The notes under the pieces: generated by a model
Told to the model about the DNA's origin: nothing
Seen by the model: only the letters and a program-made list of their open reading frames with translations
Databases searched by the model: none
Part shown: one piece after another, positions 57,501-64,000 of the stretch
Position numbering within the stretch: position 1 is the first letter of the stretch
How the letters are laid out: each line of letters opens with the position of its first letter
Made by a program: the position numbers and the translations under genes
Source of the DNA: Promethearchaeota archaeon
GTDB taxonomy: Archaea > Asgardarchaeota > Thorarchaeia > Thorarchaeales > Thorarchaeaceae
DNA: 64,000 bases
NCBI GenBank assembly: GCA_014728035.1
Contig: WJMJ01000034.1
Coordinates: 30,541-94,540 of the forward strand
Direction of reading: 5' to 3'

Positions 57501-58979
57501 GTTATCAAAGGTACAATTAGACGACTCTTCTAGATAGATCGCAGCTCCACGGTTTCCTAACATGGAGGAATTAGCTAGAGTGCAATTATTGCTATGCCCT
57601 ATTGAAACACCTACAGTTGCATTATTTGTAGAACAATCGATTAAAGTGACATCTGTACAATTACCGAGAATAATCTGACCGTAAGATGAACAATTTATTG
57701 TCGTATCACTCAGACTGGTGAAATACCCGAGAGAGTCCCCATTAATGGAATTTCCAGAAAAATATTGGAACCAATATTGAGGTTCACAAGTCAATCTATC
57801 GCCTCTTAGAAAGACACCATTTTCGATTAGTGTGTTATTAATTATTTTGCAATCTTCGGAGGTCCTAACACAGATTCCCCCTTGAAAGTTATTAATTGCA
57901 ATATTTGATATTACAGAACAATTGTGAGAAAAGGCCGTAACATAAAATCCGATGTTATTGTTATCCTCAGCAGTGTTGTTTTCAATTAGAAAATCTGTTG
58001 AGTACTCAAGTTGTACTCCAACAGAATTGTATTCCAAGGTATTATTTGTAATCACACATTGCATCGAGTAATACTCAGCAATACCAGCTCCTGTATTTCC
58101 TTCTAGATGGTTGAAAGATATGGAGCAGTTCCGGGAAGTTTCAGGTGCACTCCATGATGAAGTTGAGATCCCCCATTTGTTTTCGATAGCTGTATTATAT
58201 GAGATATTGCAATAGCTAGATGCATCAGCCCATATTCCTTCTGCTGCGTTGTTCATAACTATATTACTCTCAACAGCACAGCTGTCAGATTCCAGTAAAT
58301 ATATTCCAGTAGACAAACTTTCACATACTGTATTGTTCCTGATTTGAGAGTTACTGGATTGTTCGAGAGATATACCCTGATCATTCTTGTTAGCAGTATT
58401 ATTACTTACAATGATGCCATCCGAAGAAATTATAGATATTCCATACCATGTATTCTGATTAGCAGTATTATTGTGGATAAAACTTTCAGCAGATGTTGTT
58501 ACTCGAATGCCAACATATACATTATCTGAAACAATAGAATCCGTCACATTACATCCAGGAGAATCAATCAGATAGATACCCTGATAATGTGAGTCAACTT
58601 GACAACCTCGAATTTCTCCATTAGTAACGTTGTCTAGTAAAATTCCATCGGTATCCACATAATCGACCGCGGAAACTGAACAGCTCAGAATTTGAAAATA
58701 CACATCAGTGTTTGATATACTGATACAGACAGAATTATTCAAGATATGTAGTCCCTCAATAATATACGGATCTGTTGATAATCCACTACCAGAGTAACCT
58801 TGATCTATGAAGTCTTGATTACAAGTAATTACAATTGGATCGTGGTTAGTTGCACTAACAATAACAGATTGTGTATTGTCTAAAGTTTTGATTTCATACG
58901 ATTCTCTAACAGTATCTCCAGTGGGAGTGCTAGAAAGAATAAACACAAACAATAGTACAAAGAATATTCCTTTTCTCAT
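54594..58979 (-). CDS. Beta-helix (NosD/PbH1) surface protein with four Ig-like units and anchor
   Basis: The 1461-aa protein has a signal peptide (GIFFVLLFVFILSS). Residues about 50-1015 are a right-handed beta-helix made of 22-residue PbH1 units such as NTIVSNNTAN, CTIEDNTQSSNAVYGILVF and NNTVEGNNGRGFEF. NosD-like solenoids bind glycans or proteins. Three larger units share LGYF, then GQIxL..C. Residues about 1035-1400 hold four Ig-like units with YEMGTTEHTIEWHPTDLNP and similar patterns. A Thr/Glu-rich stalk follows (likely glycosylated), then the helix LLSATFVAFVLVIVLAIA and KKKS. GGTGG lies 7-11 nt before the ATG. A strong terminator follows. I infer an anchored surface adhesin or a polysaccharide-binding protein. 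Confidence 0.85.
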   Translation of the reverse strand: MRKGIFFVLLFVFILSSTPTGDTVRESYEIKTLDNTQSVIVSATNHDPIVITCNQDFIDQGYSGSGLSTDPYIIEGLHILNNSVCISISNTDVYFQILSCSVSAVDYVDTDGILLDNVTNGEIRGCQVDSHYQGIYLIDSPGCNVTDSIVSDNVYVGIRVTTSAESFIHNNTANQNTWYGISIISSDGIIVSNNTANKNDQGISLEQSSNSQIRNNTVCESLSTGIYLLESDSCAVESNIVMNNAAEGIWADASSYCNISYNTAIENKWGISTSSWSAPETSRNCSISFNHLEGNTGAGIAEYYSMQCVITNNTLEYNSVGVQLEYSTDFLIENNTAEDNNNIGFYVTAFSHNCSVISNIAINNFQGGICVRTSEDCKIINNTLIENGVFLRGDRLTCEPQYWFQYFSGNSINGDSLGYFTSLSDTTINCSSYGQIILGNCTDVTLIDCSTNNATVGVSIGHSNNCTLANSSMLGNRGAAIYLEESSNCTFDNNVLVENGVFLQGSFSAWQHTFVDNIVNEKNLGYFKNSIGLEIDASNYGQIVLANCSDSTVRNGELKRVTAGIQFGHCTNCTVVDLVSRENSRYGIRLEESTKCNLSNCVLIDNLLYGILLDSSPDCTIEDNTQSSNAVYGILVFFSDNTMIINNTVADNLESGIFPYYSGGCTVLNNTVEGNNGRGFEFHEAPYCVIENNTAQLNGEHGIFLYSSSFCDLKNNTAESNRLNGIHLAEIANCSVLNCMSIGNGRFGIHGWNIDNCTISDTTIMNNTKDGIILMVSADCYILNNTISDNKECGISINECDRITVEGNVLENNGIYIGCTLEQWKHEISNNLVNGKDLGYFKELTGIEIDGTQFGQIILADCEDVTVSGGKFSETSIGIQLGYCTNCTISGVDTTENTISGIRIDDSTECTITESAITLNNDYGIQLVSSHYTEIRNTSISLNQYGLYLQGSDYSNVTNNTLSHNEYGVYLDKDSDNSLLYSNTIGYNTVQNGYDNGNANLWDNGTQGNKWDDYDQSGIYHIPGIGNSVDNHPVLIDWVSPEIDSPADIEYEMGTTEHTIEWHPTDLNPVSYQVQRNGSIVGSGFWDGSTIHIDVDGLTIGVYQYTLIVVDFGGNSVSDTVTVEVIDTTAPDIDSLDDTDYELGTTGQILCWNISDLNPNLCQLYVNGNLDVSESWTGPNFTTPVDCLELGVFNYTLLVKDTSNNQATDTVLVIIIDSTNPEINSPMDMEYEFNSSDNHIIWEPTDLDPGNFTIYLDGEIVDSQNWDGSQITLNVDDLDLGEYNYTVVVSDDSGNTVEDTVFVHVVDTTSPTIDSPADYTYEVGTTGHNITWIPSDDLPASYRILRNGTVLETDSWNGSEIEIVIDYLSAGVYNYTIIVSDTSGNTAIDTVIVTVTNDITTTTTTTTTSETSTVTETTPTTTETTTPTDSQVPSEQMTVLLSATFVAFVLVIVLAIAKKKS
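54790..55870 (-). repeat. Four tandem Ig-like units in the beta-helix protein
   Basis: Four units of about 90 codons each begin with DSPADxxYExGTTxHxIxW and end with YNYTLIVxDxSGNxxxDTV. They are more similar to each other than the Ig units of the giant genes are, so this array may be younger. The same pattern occurs once in the partial protein at 3-1457. Confidence 0.75.
55890..58800 (-). repeat. PbH1 beta-helix repeat array
   Basis: About 40 units of roughly 22-24 codons, with N-N-T or N-C-T/S turns recurring (IENNTAEDN, ISYNTAIEN, ILNNTVEGN). Asn ladders and Cys pairs on the turns are typical of NosD/CASH-domain solenoids. Unit count and limits are approximate. Confidence 0.75.
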
Positions 58980-59139
58980 ACATAGGCCACCAGTAAATCG
59001 AGTCCTACTATTGGTTAATGTGGAAGAAAAGGTTAAACATACTTAGGATAAAATGTACGTAGAATCTCAGGTACAAATACTTCTCTAAGATGTCTAGTAT
59101 CTAGATGTTTTTGATATTATGTCTTGTATCTCTAATTTA

Positions 59140-59688
59140 CTAATGATTAAGACCTCTCCCCAAACTTCCTGCTTGCTCCATCAACGATGTATCATTCCGG
59201 ACAGACCCCTTTGGTCCGTGACCAGATGCAATAATCGTTTTCATGAGATTCATGCCAACGTATGGAATTATATCCTCAAACATGCCAACAACATGTCGAC
59301 TGTAGTGTTTACTTTCAGCTCCAGAAGGAATGACGCACAAGCAATCTTTCCCTTTGAACAGACTCCGATCAACACCGTACCATCTATCGATGAATGCCTT
59401 CATCTGGGCAGATGGTCCCCACCAATATACGGGAGTACCCAGAACCAAAATTGAAGATTCACCTATCTTATCGATTATCCCTGTCATATCATCATCATGA
59501 ATACATTTCTTTGTTTTCGAACACGAGTCACAAGCGGTACAGGGATGTATCTCACAATCATAAAGATATACGGAATCAGTTTCTAGACCTGATTCTTCAG
59601 CAGCTTGAAGGATCTCCCGAATTAGAATGTCAGTATTCCCATTTTTTCGAGGACTGCCAATGATACCAAGAACTTTTCTTTTAGACAT
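59140..59688 (-). CDS. NADPH-dependent FMN reductase / iron-sulfur flavoprotein family
   Basis: The 182-aa flavodoxin-like protein has the FMN phosphate loop GSPRKNGNTD and the segment LGTPVYWWGPSAQMKAFIDR that holds the isoalloxazine ring. CTACDSCSKTKKC is the Cys cluster (CxxCxxCxxxxxC) near residue 53 that in archaeal Isf proteins binds a 4Fe-4S cluster. The likely role is electron transfer or oxygen detoxification. I chose ATG 59688, since the alternative GTG at 59700 adds four residues without a better ribosome-binding site. It stands alone, divergent from the small membrane protein at 59816. Confidence 0.85.
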   Translation of the reverse strand: MSKRKVLGIIGSPRKNGNTDILIREILQAAEESGLETDSVYLYDCEIHPCTACDSCSKTKKCIHDDDMTGIIDKIGESSILVLGTPVYWWGPSAQMKAFIDRWYGVDRSLFKGKDCLCVIPSGAESKHYSRHVVGMFEDIIPYVGMNLMKTIIASGHGPKGSVRNDTSLMEQAGSLGRGLNH

Positions 59689-59815
59689 GAAGTTGACCAC
59701 TTGCTAATACCTCTTAACCTTTAATGCCTGAGCAGGAAAAAATCAATTCTAAATGATGGTAAGATATTTATTTTATTAATTCAATATTATCCATTCAATT
59801 AGGGAGATATGAAGA

Positions 59816-60286
59816 TTGGATTTAAGAAAAAGAGTACTACTCTTCTATGGATTAGCTTTGTTAATGCTTCTTGTTGCAACTATATACGGATTTGCAGTAA
59901 ATGAAATACTAGGGATAGCTTCACTACTCGCGATGGTCTTTATCGGATCTCTTCAAGCTAGAAGCTTGATGTTGATGCTGACAAATACCGTTGTTCATCA
60001 TTATACTCAACGAGATCAAATTGGTAGAAAATACGAATATACAGGTACAGAGACTCCTGCAACAATGGGATTTGTGGCAGGAATCATTATGACAATATTA
60101 GCAGTGGGAGGTTCAGCATTTACAGATTGGACGTGGCTAGGAACAACACCAATCAATCTGGCAAATATAGCATGGATAGCAAATGCCATTCTTTCATTTA
60201 TTGGTGCGATTACTGCATTCCAGATTATTAGATACAAACCACCCGAGAAAAAAGTCGTATCAGAACACGAGAGATTTGGTCTTTAA
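59816..60286 (+). CDS. Four-helix small membrane protein (TTG start)
   Basis: The 156-aa product has four hydrophobic segments (about residues 7-25, 30-52, 82-102 and 117-138) and a charged end (KPPEKKVVSEHERFG). No family was recognised. The start is TTG at 59816, with AGGGAG 9-10 nt before it, the right spacing. The ATG at 59809 is in another frame and too near that box. The upstream AT-rich sequence at 59760-59800 probably holds its promoter. The nitroreductase gene follows after 50 nt on the same strand. Confidence 0.6.
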   Translation: MDLRKRVLLFYGLALLMLLVATIYGFAVNEILGIASLLAMVFIGSLQARSLMLMLTNTVVHHYTQRDQIGRKYEYTGTETPATMGFVAGIIMTILAVGGSAFTDWTWLGTTPINLANIAWIANAILSFIGAITAFQIIRYKPPEKKVVSEHERFGL

Positions 60287-60336
60287 ATCGCATTACCGAA
60301 TAAACCTATATATCCTTCAATCATGCATGGAAACTC

Positions 60337-61137
60337 ATGAGAGAAGATATCGATAAATTGGTAAAAGCGATATCGGCTCGACAATCAAATAGACATTATC
60401 TACCTGAGCTATTGGAATCAAACCATAGGGATGAGATGAATCGCTTCATCAAATCACTCGATCCACCATTTGATACTGATGTTGAACTAAATTATCATGA
60501 GGTACCGAATGATGATAAGATAGTCTATTTCAAAGGGCCTCCACAATTCATCTCGTTATCTACTTCTGAATCAATCTTAGACAAGGCAAAAGCTGGATTT
60601 CTAGGAGAACTAGTAATTCTCTATGCTGAGAGTCTTGGAGTGAAGACATGCTGGATGGGACACTTCAAGAAAAAGGAAGTATATCAGATAGTACACAATT
60701 CGTCTGAGGAGGAAAGTTCGAAAAAGATATTTTGTATAATCACACTTGGATATATTCCAGATAAGACAGGTCTATTGGATAGATTCTCGAAATGGCGTAT
60801 GTCAAAGAAGAATAGAAGTGTGAGTTCATTCTTACATGAAGACTCTATGGAAGAATTCCCTGAAAACATTCGATTTGCATTAGATTTAGCCGGTAAGGCT
60901 CCCTCAGCCATGAACTCACAGAAGTGGTACTATCACATATCCACTCAAGACGAAAAGTATACTATAGAAATAAGCAAACCGAACAACTATCAACATTTCA
61001 AATGGAAGCATTACAATATGGATGTTGGAGCAGCTGCTGCACATTGTTGGTTAGGTTTATCAGTTCGTGGTCTGGAACCAATAGTTAGTCTTTCTACTAG
61101 AGAGAATGATGTCATTTGGAAATTCATGTGTAAATAA
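60337..61137 (+). CDS. TM1586-type nitroreductase-like flavoprotein
   Basis: The 266-aa protein follows the nitroreductase fold in the TM1586-like form. It has an N-terminal SARQSNRHYLPE (the R-S/R loop that binds the FMN phosphate), GFLGELVILYAESLGVKTCWMG in the middle, and a second half repeating the fold with LAGKAPSAMNSQKWYYH and VGAAAAHCWLGLSVRG. FMN-dependent oxidoreduction is expected; the substrate is unknown. Convergent with the HD-family gene, with a hairpin between them (61158-61179). Confidence 0.75.
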   Translation: MREDIDKLVKAISARQSNRHYLPELLESNHRDEMNRFIKSLDPPFDTDVELNYHEVPNDDKIVYFKGPPQFISLSTSESILDKAKAGFLGELVILYAESLGVKTCWMGHFKKKEVYQIVHNSSEEESSKKIFCIITLGYIPDKTGLLDRFSKWRMSKKNRSVSSFLHEDSMEEFPENIRFALDLAGKAPSAMNSQKWYYHISTQDEKYTIEISKPNNYQHFKWKHYNMDVGAAAAHCWLGLSVRGLEPIVSLSTRENDVIWKFMCK

Positions 61138-61157
61138 TTAGTAAATGGTGTTAGCCG

Positions 61158-61179
61158 GATATTCTTCTAGGTGAATATC
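61158..61179. terminator. Hairpin between convergent genes
   Basis: GATATTC (61158-61164) and GAATATC (61173-61179) form a perfect 7-bp AT-rich stem with an 8-nt loop. It lies in the 69-nt gap between two convergent stops. No strong U-tract is seen, so termination is plausible but weak. Confidence 0.4.
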
Positions 61180-61206
61180 TCAAATCTAACTAGAGTAATT
61201 TAATAT

Positions 61207-61770
61207 TCAAACAAAGTCAAGCAAATCCCACGCTTTGAAAGTCTCAAAGAAGGAACTCTGTTCGGTCTGAAGTTCTTTTGCATATCTTTGACCGCTATCA
61301 GTTTGGATAAGAGGATACATAGTTAGTTGTAATTCTTCAGATTCTCTAACCGCTTGTTCAAAAGAAATACCATCTCTATTGGTCCTATAGCATACTTCTC
61401 GCACTAATCCAAATGGTCCAAGAGTCTGCAATTTATCTGCATCAAATACGACTTTAGCCTCAATAGTTTCTGCTTTTCGAATGGTTTCTGGTTCTACACA
61501 TTCAACACAATGCAATATGGGCTTTCGAAGATTTGACTCTAATTCAATTGACCTGAGAAATGATTCAACTTCACCAAGTCGTTCTGGGTGATATTGATGA
61601 AGCAGAGCCCCAAATCTTACGATTTCAATATCAGCTGATTCTTTCTGAGATAAATGCAATGCCAATGTTACAGTCCTTTCAGCATGTGAACGCCCATGAG
61701 TATAATCAAGAGATTCATATATTTGGAAAGCAAATTCTAGAATCGCCTCTTCTTGTTTTTCCGTTATCAT
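61207..61770 (-). CDS. HD-superfamily protein with HD changed to HQ
   Basis: The 187-aa helical protein follows the HD phosphohydrolase plan: YTHGRSHAERTVTLALHL gives the first His, LLHQYHPERLG stands where the conserved His-Asp pair should be, and FDADKLQTLGPFG is the later Asp motif. In ordinary members the HD pair binds the metal. Here the Asp is Gln, so metal binding may be weakened or arranged differently, although other His/Asp ligands remain. A nucleotide phosphohydrolase is the usual activity. GGTGAG stands 7-12 nt before the ATG at 61770. The gene is divergent from the PAC2 gene. Confidence 0.7.
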   Translation of the reverse strand: MITEKQEEAILEFAFQIYESLDYTHGRSHAERTVTLALHLSQKESADIEIVRFGALLHQYHPERLGEVESFLRSIELESNLRKPILHCVECVEPETIRKAETIEAKVVFDADKLQTLGPFGLVREVCYRTNRDGISFEQAVRESEELQLTMYPLIQTDSGQRYAKELQTEQSSFFETFKAWDLLDFV

Positions 61771-61922
61771 AATTACTCACCATTATGGACACAGTATTTC
61801 AATATGATTATTCTCTCTAATGTGGATAAAATAGATCAATCAGGTGAGTATTCATCATCATTAGTTCCCATGTCAACATTCTTAAGCCAATGTGCTAAAT
61901 TATAGTTAAGAGAGTTACAAGA

Positions 61923-62699
61923 ATGAGCAAGAGCGAGAAAAAAGATATTGGAGCACCCATTGTCAGAGTTCACCAGACAAAGGAGATTAAGATAGAGAAC
62001 CCCTTGCTAGTTTTTGGCTTTCCTTCAGCAGGACTTGTCGGAACTATAGCAGCTAATTATCTTGTAGAAAAATTTGAAATGGAACAGGTAGCACATGTTA
62101 GATCTAGATTCATTCCTTCAGCAGCTATTTTCATAGACGGAATCTTAAAGCACCCATTTAGAATTTATGCAGATGACGAACAGAAACTACTGGTAGCTGT
62201 CTGTGAAGTGCCAATAGATGAAGAGGGAATATCAACTATCAGCTCAGAGGTTCTTAACTGGGCAAAGGAGAACGGAGTGAATGAATCCGTCATTCTTGAT
62301 GGTATTCCTGTTCAAGGCATCCCTCGTGAGCGAAAAGTCCTGTATGCAGCAGAAGAAGAAAAAATACCCGAACTGGAAAAAATAGACGGCATTGAACTTC
62401 TACAAAAGGGTATAATAACTGGCATTGCAGGAGCTCTCCTTGCGGATACACTCACCAATGATATGATTGGCTTTGCCTTTCTTACCCCGACAATGGCACA
62501 ACTTCCTGACCCAGAAGGCGCACTGAAGATTCTGGAAGTCATTGACAAACTATACAATTTCGGGATAGATATGACAGAAATAAAGAAACATGCAGAAGAA
62601 GTCAAAGAGAAACTCAAAGAGATGGCCCAGCAAGTACAATCGATGAAACAAGAACGGTCCGGCAAAGAAGGCAGAGACTTCCGAAGATACTATGCATAA
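61923..62699 (+). CDS. PAC2-family (proteasome assembly chaperone-like) protein
   Basis: The 258-aa protein has the PAC2 pattern: LLVFGFPSAGLVGTIAANYLVE near residue 30, FIPSAAIFIDG, LLVAVCEVPIDEEG, and GIITGIAGALLADTLTND. Archaeal members assist 20S proteasome assembly or act in related ATP-independent roles. A C-terminal coiled coil (about EIKKHAEEVKEKLKEMAQQV) is typical of archaeal PAC2 proteins. The start at 61923 has no strong ribosome-binding site. A terminator follows at 62706-62727. Confidence 0.88.
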   Translation: MSKSEKKDIGAPIVRVHQTKEIKIENPLLVFGFPSAGLVGTIAANYLVEKFEMEQVAHVRSRFIPSAAIFIDGILKHPFRIYADDEQKLLVAVCEVPIDEEGISTISSEVLNWAKENGVNESVILDGIPVQGIPRERKVLYAAEEEKIPELEKIDGIELLQKGIITGIAGALLADTLTNDMIGFAFLTPTMAQLPDPEGALKILEVIDKLYNFGIDMTEIKKHAEEVKEKLKEMAQQVQSMKQERSGKEGRDFRRYYA

Positions 62700-62705
62700 A
62701 GAATC

Positions 62706-62727
62706 AAAGAGGGGAGGTCCCCTCTTT
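62706..62727. terminator. Strong bidirectional terminator between PAC2 and the membrane protein gene
   Basis: AAAGAGGGGA (62706-62715) and TCCCCTCTTT (62718-62727) form a perfect 10-bp stem with a GG loop (4-nt loop once the closing pair opens). It lies 7 nt after the PAC2 stop and 4 nt from the stop of the convergent gene, with T-rich flanks on both sides. Confidence 0.85.
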
Positions 62728-62731
62728 CTAT

Positions 62732-64000
62732 TTACCATACCCAGATAGCTAAAAGTTGCATAGTAGCAGCTTGTAAAAATGTCATGATAAGCAATAATAT
62801 CCAATCCCTTTTACGCACATTCTTTTCCTTCAGATAGTAGATAACTGGAAGGAGAATCATTGGAAGGATAAACATACAAATTCGGGCTGTTTCTCCTTTC
62901 TTTGGAGCACCAGTTAAGAACAACAAACCAAGAGCGATGACACTTGCTACGAAAATAGATAGTATTTCAATTACATCTGTATCTTGGTCCATTTCATTCC
63001 ACATATGAAATCCAAGGACTGCTAATACAGTTAGAATAGGTCCAACAAAGACTAGGATATCCATCACATCTTGAACACGGGTGATTAGATAATTCAGGGG
63101 ATTATCCACCAACATGAAGCCATTTGGGTTCTCTACTGATGAAGCATGAAGGAATGAGTCAACATAATTGAAACCCAATCCAAGCCAGAGTAGAATGTAA
63201 AATACTCCACCAATTATTCCGATTGCAATCAGCTTCCAAATTGAATGCATGAATGATTGAAATTGTTCAAGAAAACTACTAGGTGTTCTAGTTTTCAGGT
63301 AATGTACAACTTCAAACAAAAACAAGAATAATGCCATATACACGAACAAGAATGACGTGAAAGATCCCAAAATAAAGCAGACAGCACTACCGAGGATTTT
63401 AGTAAATTGGTCATCCTGTAGATAGAAATACAGCATCCCAGCTGCATATGTCGCAACCATGGCATAGATATTTGCAAGATAGTAAACCTGCACTGCGGGT
63501 AGAACAAGAAAGAGTAGAACTGCATACCTACTTGTTTCCTCCCCGAAATATTTACGATAGATCCCATCAATGAAAAAAGCACTGAAGAGAGTAGCAACCC
63601 CACAGAGAGCTATAGCGATAACACCTGGTTCCTGGAATACCACATAGAATAGATGCATTGTAAGAACTGCAAAAGGAGGCTGGGTCTGAGCATGTGTCGT
63701 AAGAGATCCCTGGTTTTCCACATACATACTGATGAATTCCAAGGGGTTAGTTATTGCCATGGCATCAGTTAGAATCTCATTAGATGAACCAATAGCGGAA
63801 TAAATCCCGATGAACCACCCATGAATGAAATTCGTGCTTATGATGAGTAAAAAACCAAAAATCGCAATAACTGGTAATGATGGGATTCCTCGCCCTGTTT
63901 TATAGAAATAATACATCGTTGTTACAAAAAGGGATGATACTACTGCAAAGAATATGATTTCAAACAGGGTAGGTGATACCAATTGGCCCCATAACGGCCA
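62732..64000 (-). CDS. Polytopic membrane protein, GT-C-like (5' end outside window)
   Basis: The frame is open to the right edge of the window (the TTG at 63982 is probably internal), so the N terminus is missing. At least 10 hydrophobic helices are visible. Segments such as LPAVQVYYLANIYAMVATY, LYFYLQDDQFTKILGSAV and FMLVDNPLNYLITR recall lipid-linked-sugar GT-C glycosyltransferases, but no diagnostic acidic motif is visible in the part present. A flippase or transporter cannot be excluded. Confidence 0.55.
   Translation of the reverse strand, partial: WPLWGQLVSPTLFEIIFFAVVSSLFVTTMYYFYKTGRGIPSLPVIAIFGFLLIISTNFIHGWFIGIYSAIGSSNEILTDAMAITNPLEFISMYVENQGSLTTHAQTQPPFAVLTMHLFYVVFQEPGVIAIALCGVATLFSAFFIDGIYRKYFGEETSRYAVLLFLVLPAVQVYYLANIYAMVATYAAGMLYFYLQDDQFTKILGSAVCFILGSFTSFLFVYMALFLFLFEVVHYLKTRTPSSFLEQFQSFMHSIWKLIAIGIIGGVFYILLWLGLGFNYVDSFLHASSVENPNGFMLVDNPLNYLITRVQDVMDILVFVGPILTVLAVLGFHMWNEMDQDTDVIEILSIFVASVIALGLLFLTGAPKKGETARICMFILPMILLPVIYYLKEKNVRKRDWILLLIMTFLQAATMQLLAIWVW

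Noticed and set aside
59809..59870. ATG at 59809 as start of the small membrane protein
   Set aside because: It is in another frame that soon stops, and it is only a few bases from the AGGGAG box; TTG 59816 has the correct spacing and frame.

Overview
The window most likely comes from an archaeon of the Asgard (Promethearchaeota) group, possibly near Thorarchaeia; the rank is inference. Archaeal signs are PadR and N-terminal-receiver histidine-kinase architectures, a PAC2-family protein, an ADP-forming acyl-CoA synthetase subunit, DUF362 and UPF0104/AglD-like proteins, Shine-Dalgarno boxes of the GGAGG/GGTG type, and a TATA box 27 nt upstream of a leaderless-type start. Signs of an Asgard lineage are a PP1/PP2A-like phosphatase, a tyrosyl-tRNA synthetase with the eukaryotic cytosolic signature, a degenerate Ras/Rab-like domain, and a longin-like domain fused to a transporter. 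I found no rRNA, tRNA, CRISPR array or insertion sequence.

Layout. 1-1457: 3' end of a surface protein gene. 1458-6862: a PLP-dependent enzyme preceded by a hairpin-rich leader, then an LRR protein and a TPR protein, convergent with an acyl-CoA synthetase alpha-type gene. 7066-11300: a GT87-like membrane glycosyltransferase, a PIN-domain protein coupled to a small membrane protein, a cupin, and a possible tiny membrane protein. 11584-14074: a tight three-gene set (pseudo-GTPase with a Cys4 cluster, LOG-like protein, PPP phosphatase). 14176-17942: a coupled cluster of DUF362, DPPR-synthase-like UbiA prenyltransferase, PHP hydrolase and UPF0104 membrane protein, probably for lipid-linked glycans or the envelope. 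17978-18991: tyrosyl-tRNA synthetase.

19032-37928 is a surface region on the minus strand. It holds two giant paralogous Ig-repeat proteins (2629 and 2887 aa) that are translationally coupled, and a membrane-anchored metzincin-like protease with its own TATA box and terminator. Divergent from it at 38175-42401 is a small ORF, a 1081-aa NACHT-type STAND NTPase with eleven proteasome/cyclosome-like 36-residue repeats and a glycine-rich N-terminal segment, and a coupled methyltransferase-like gene. This is the best candidate in the window for an undescribed, possibly immune-type, system.

42402-53115: a large multi-PAS/GAF sensor kinase, exonuclease III, the MFS-longin fusion, a two-TM protein, a PadR-controlled MacB-like ABC exporter with two perfect operator palindromes, and a VapBC-type pair. 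53183-64000: a YcaQ-type DNA glycosylase, a 1461-aa beta-helix surface protein, an iron-sulfur flavoprotein-type reductase, a small membrane protein, a TM1586-like nitroreductase, an HD-family protein with an altered HD motif, a PAC2 protein, and the 3' part of a polytopic membrane protein. Several convergent pairs are separated by clear hairpin terminators.
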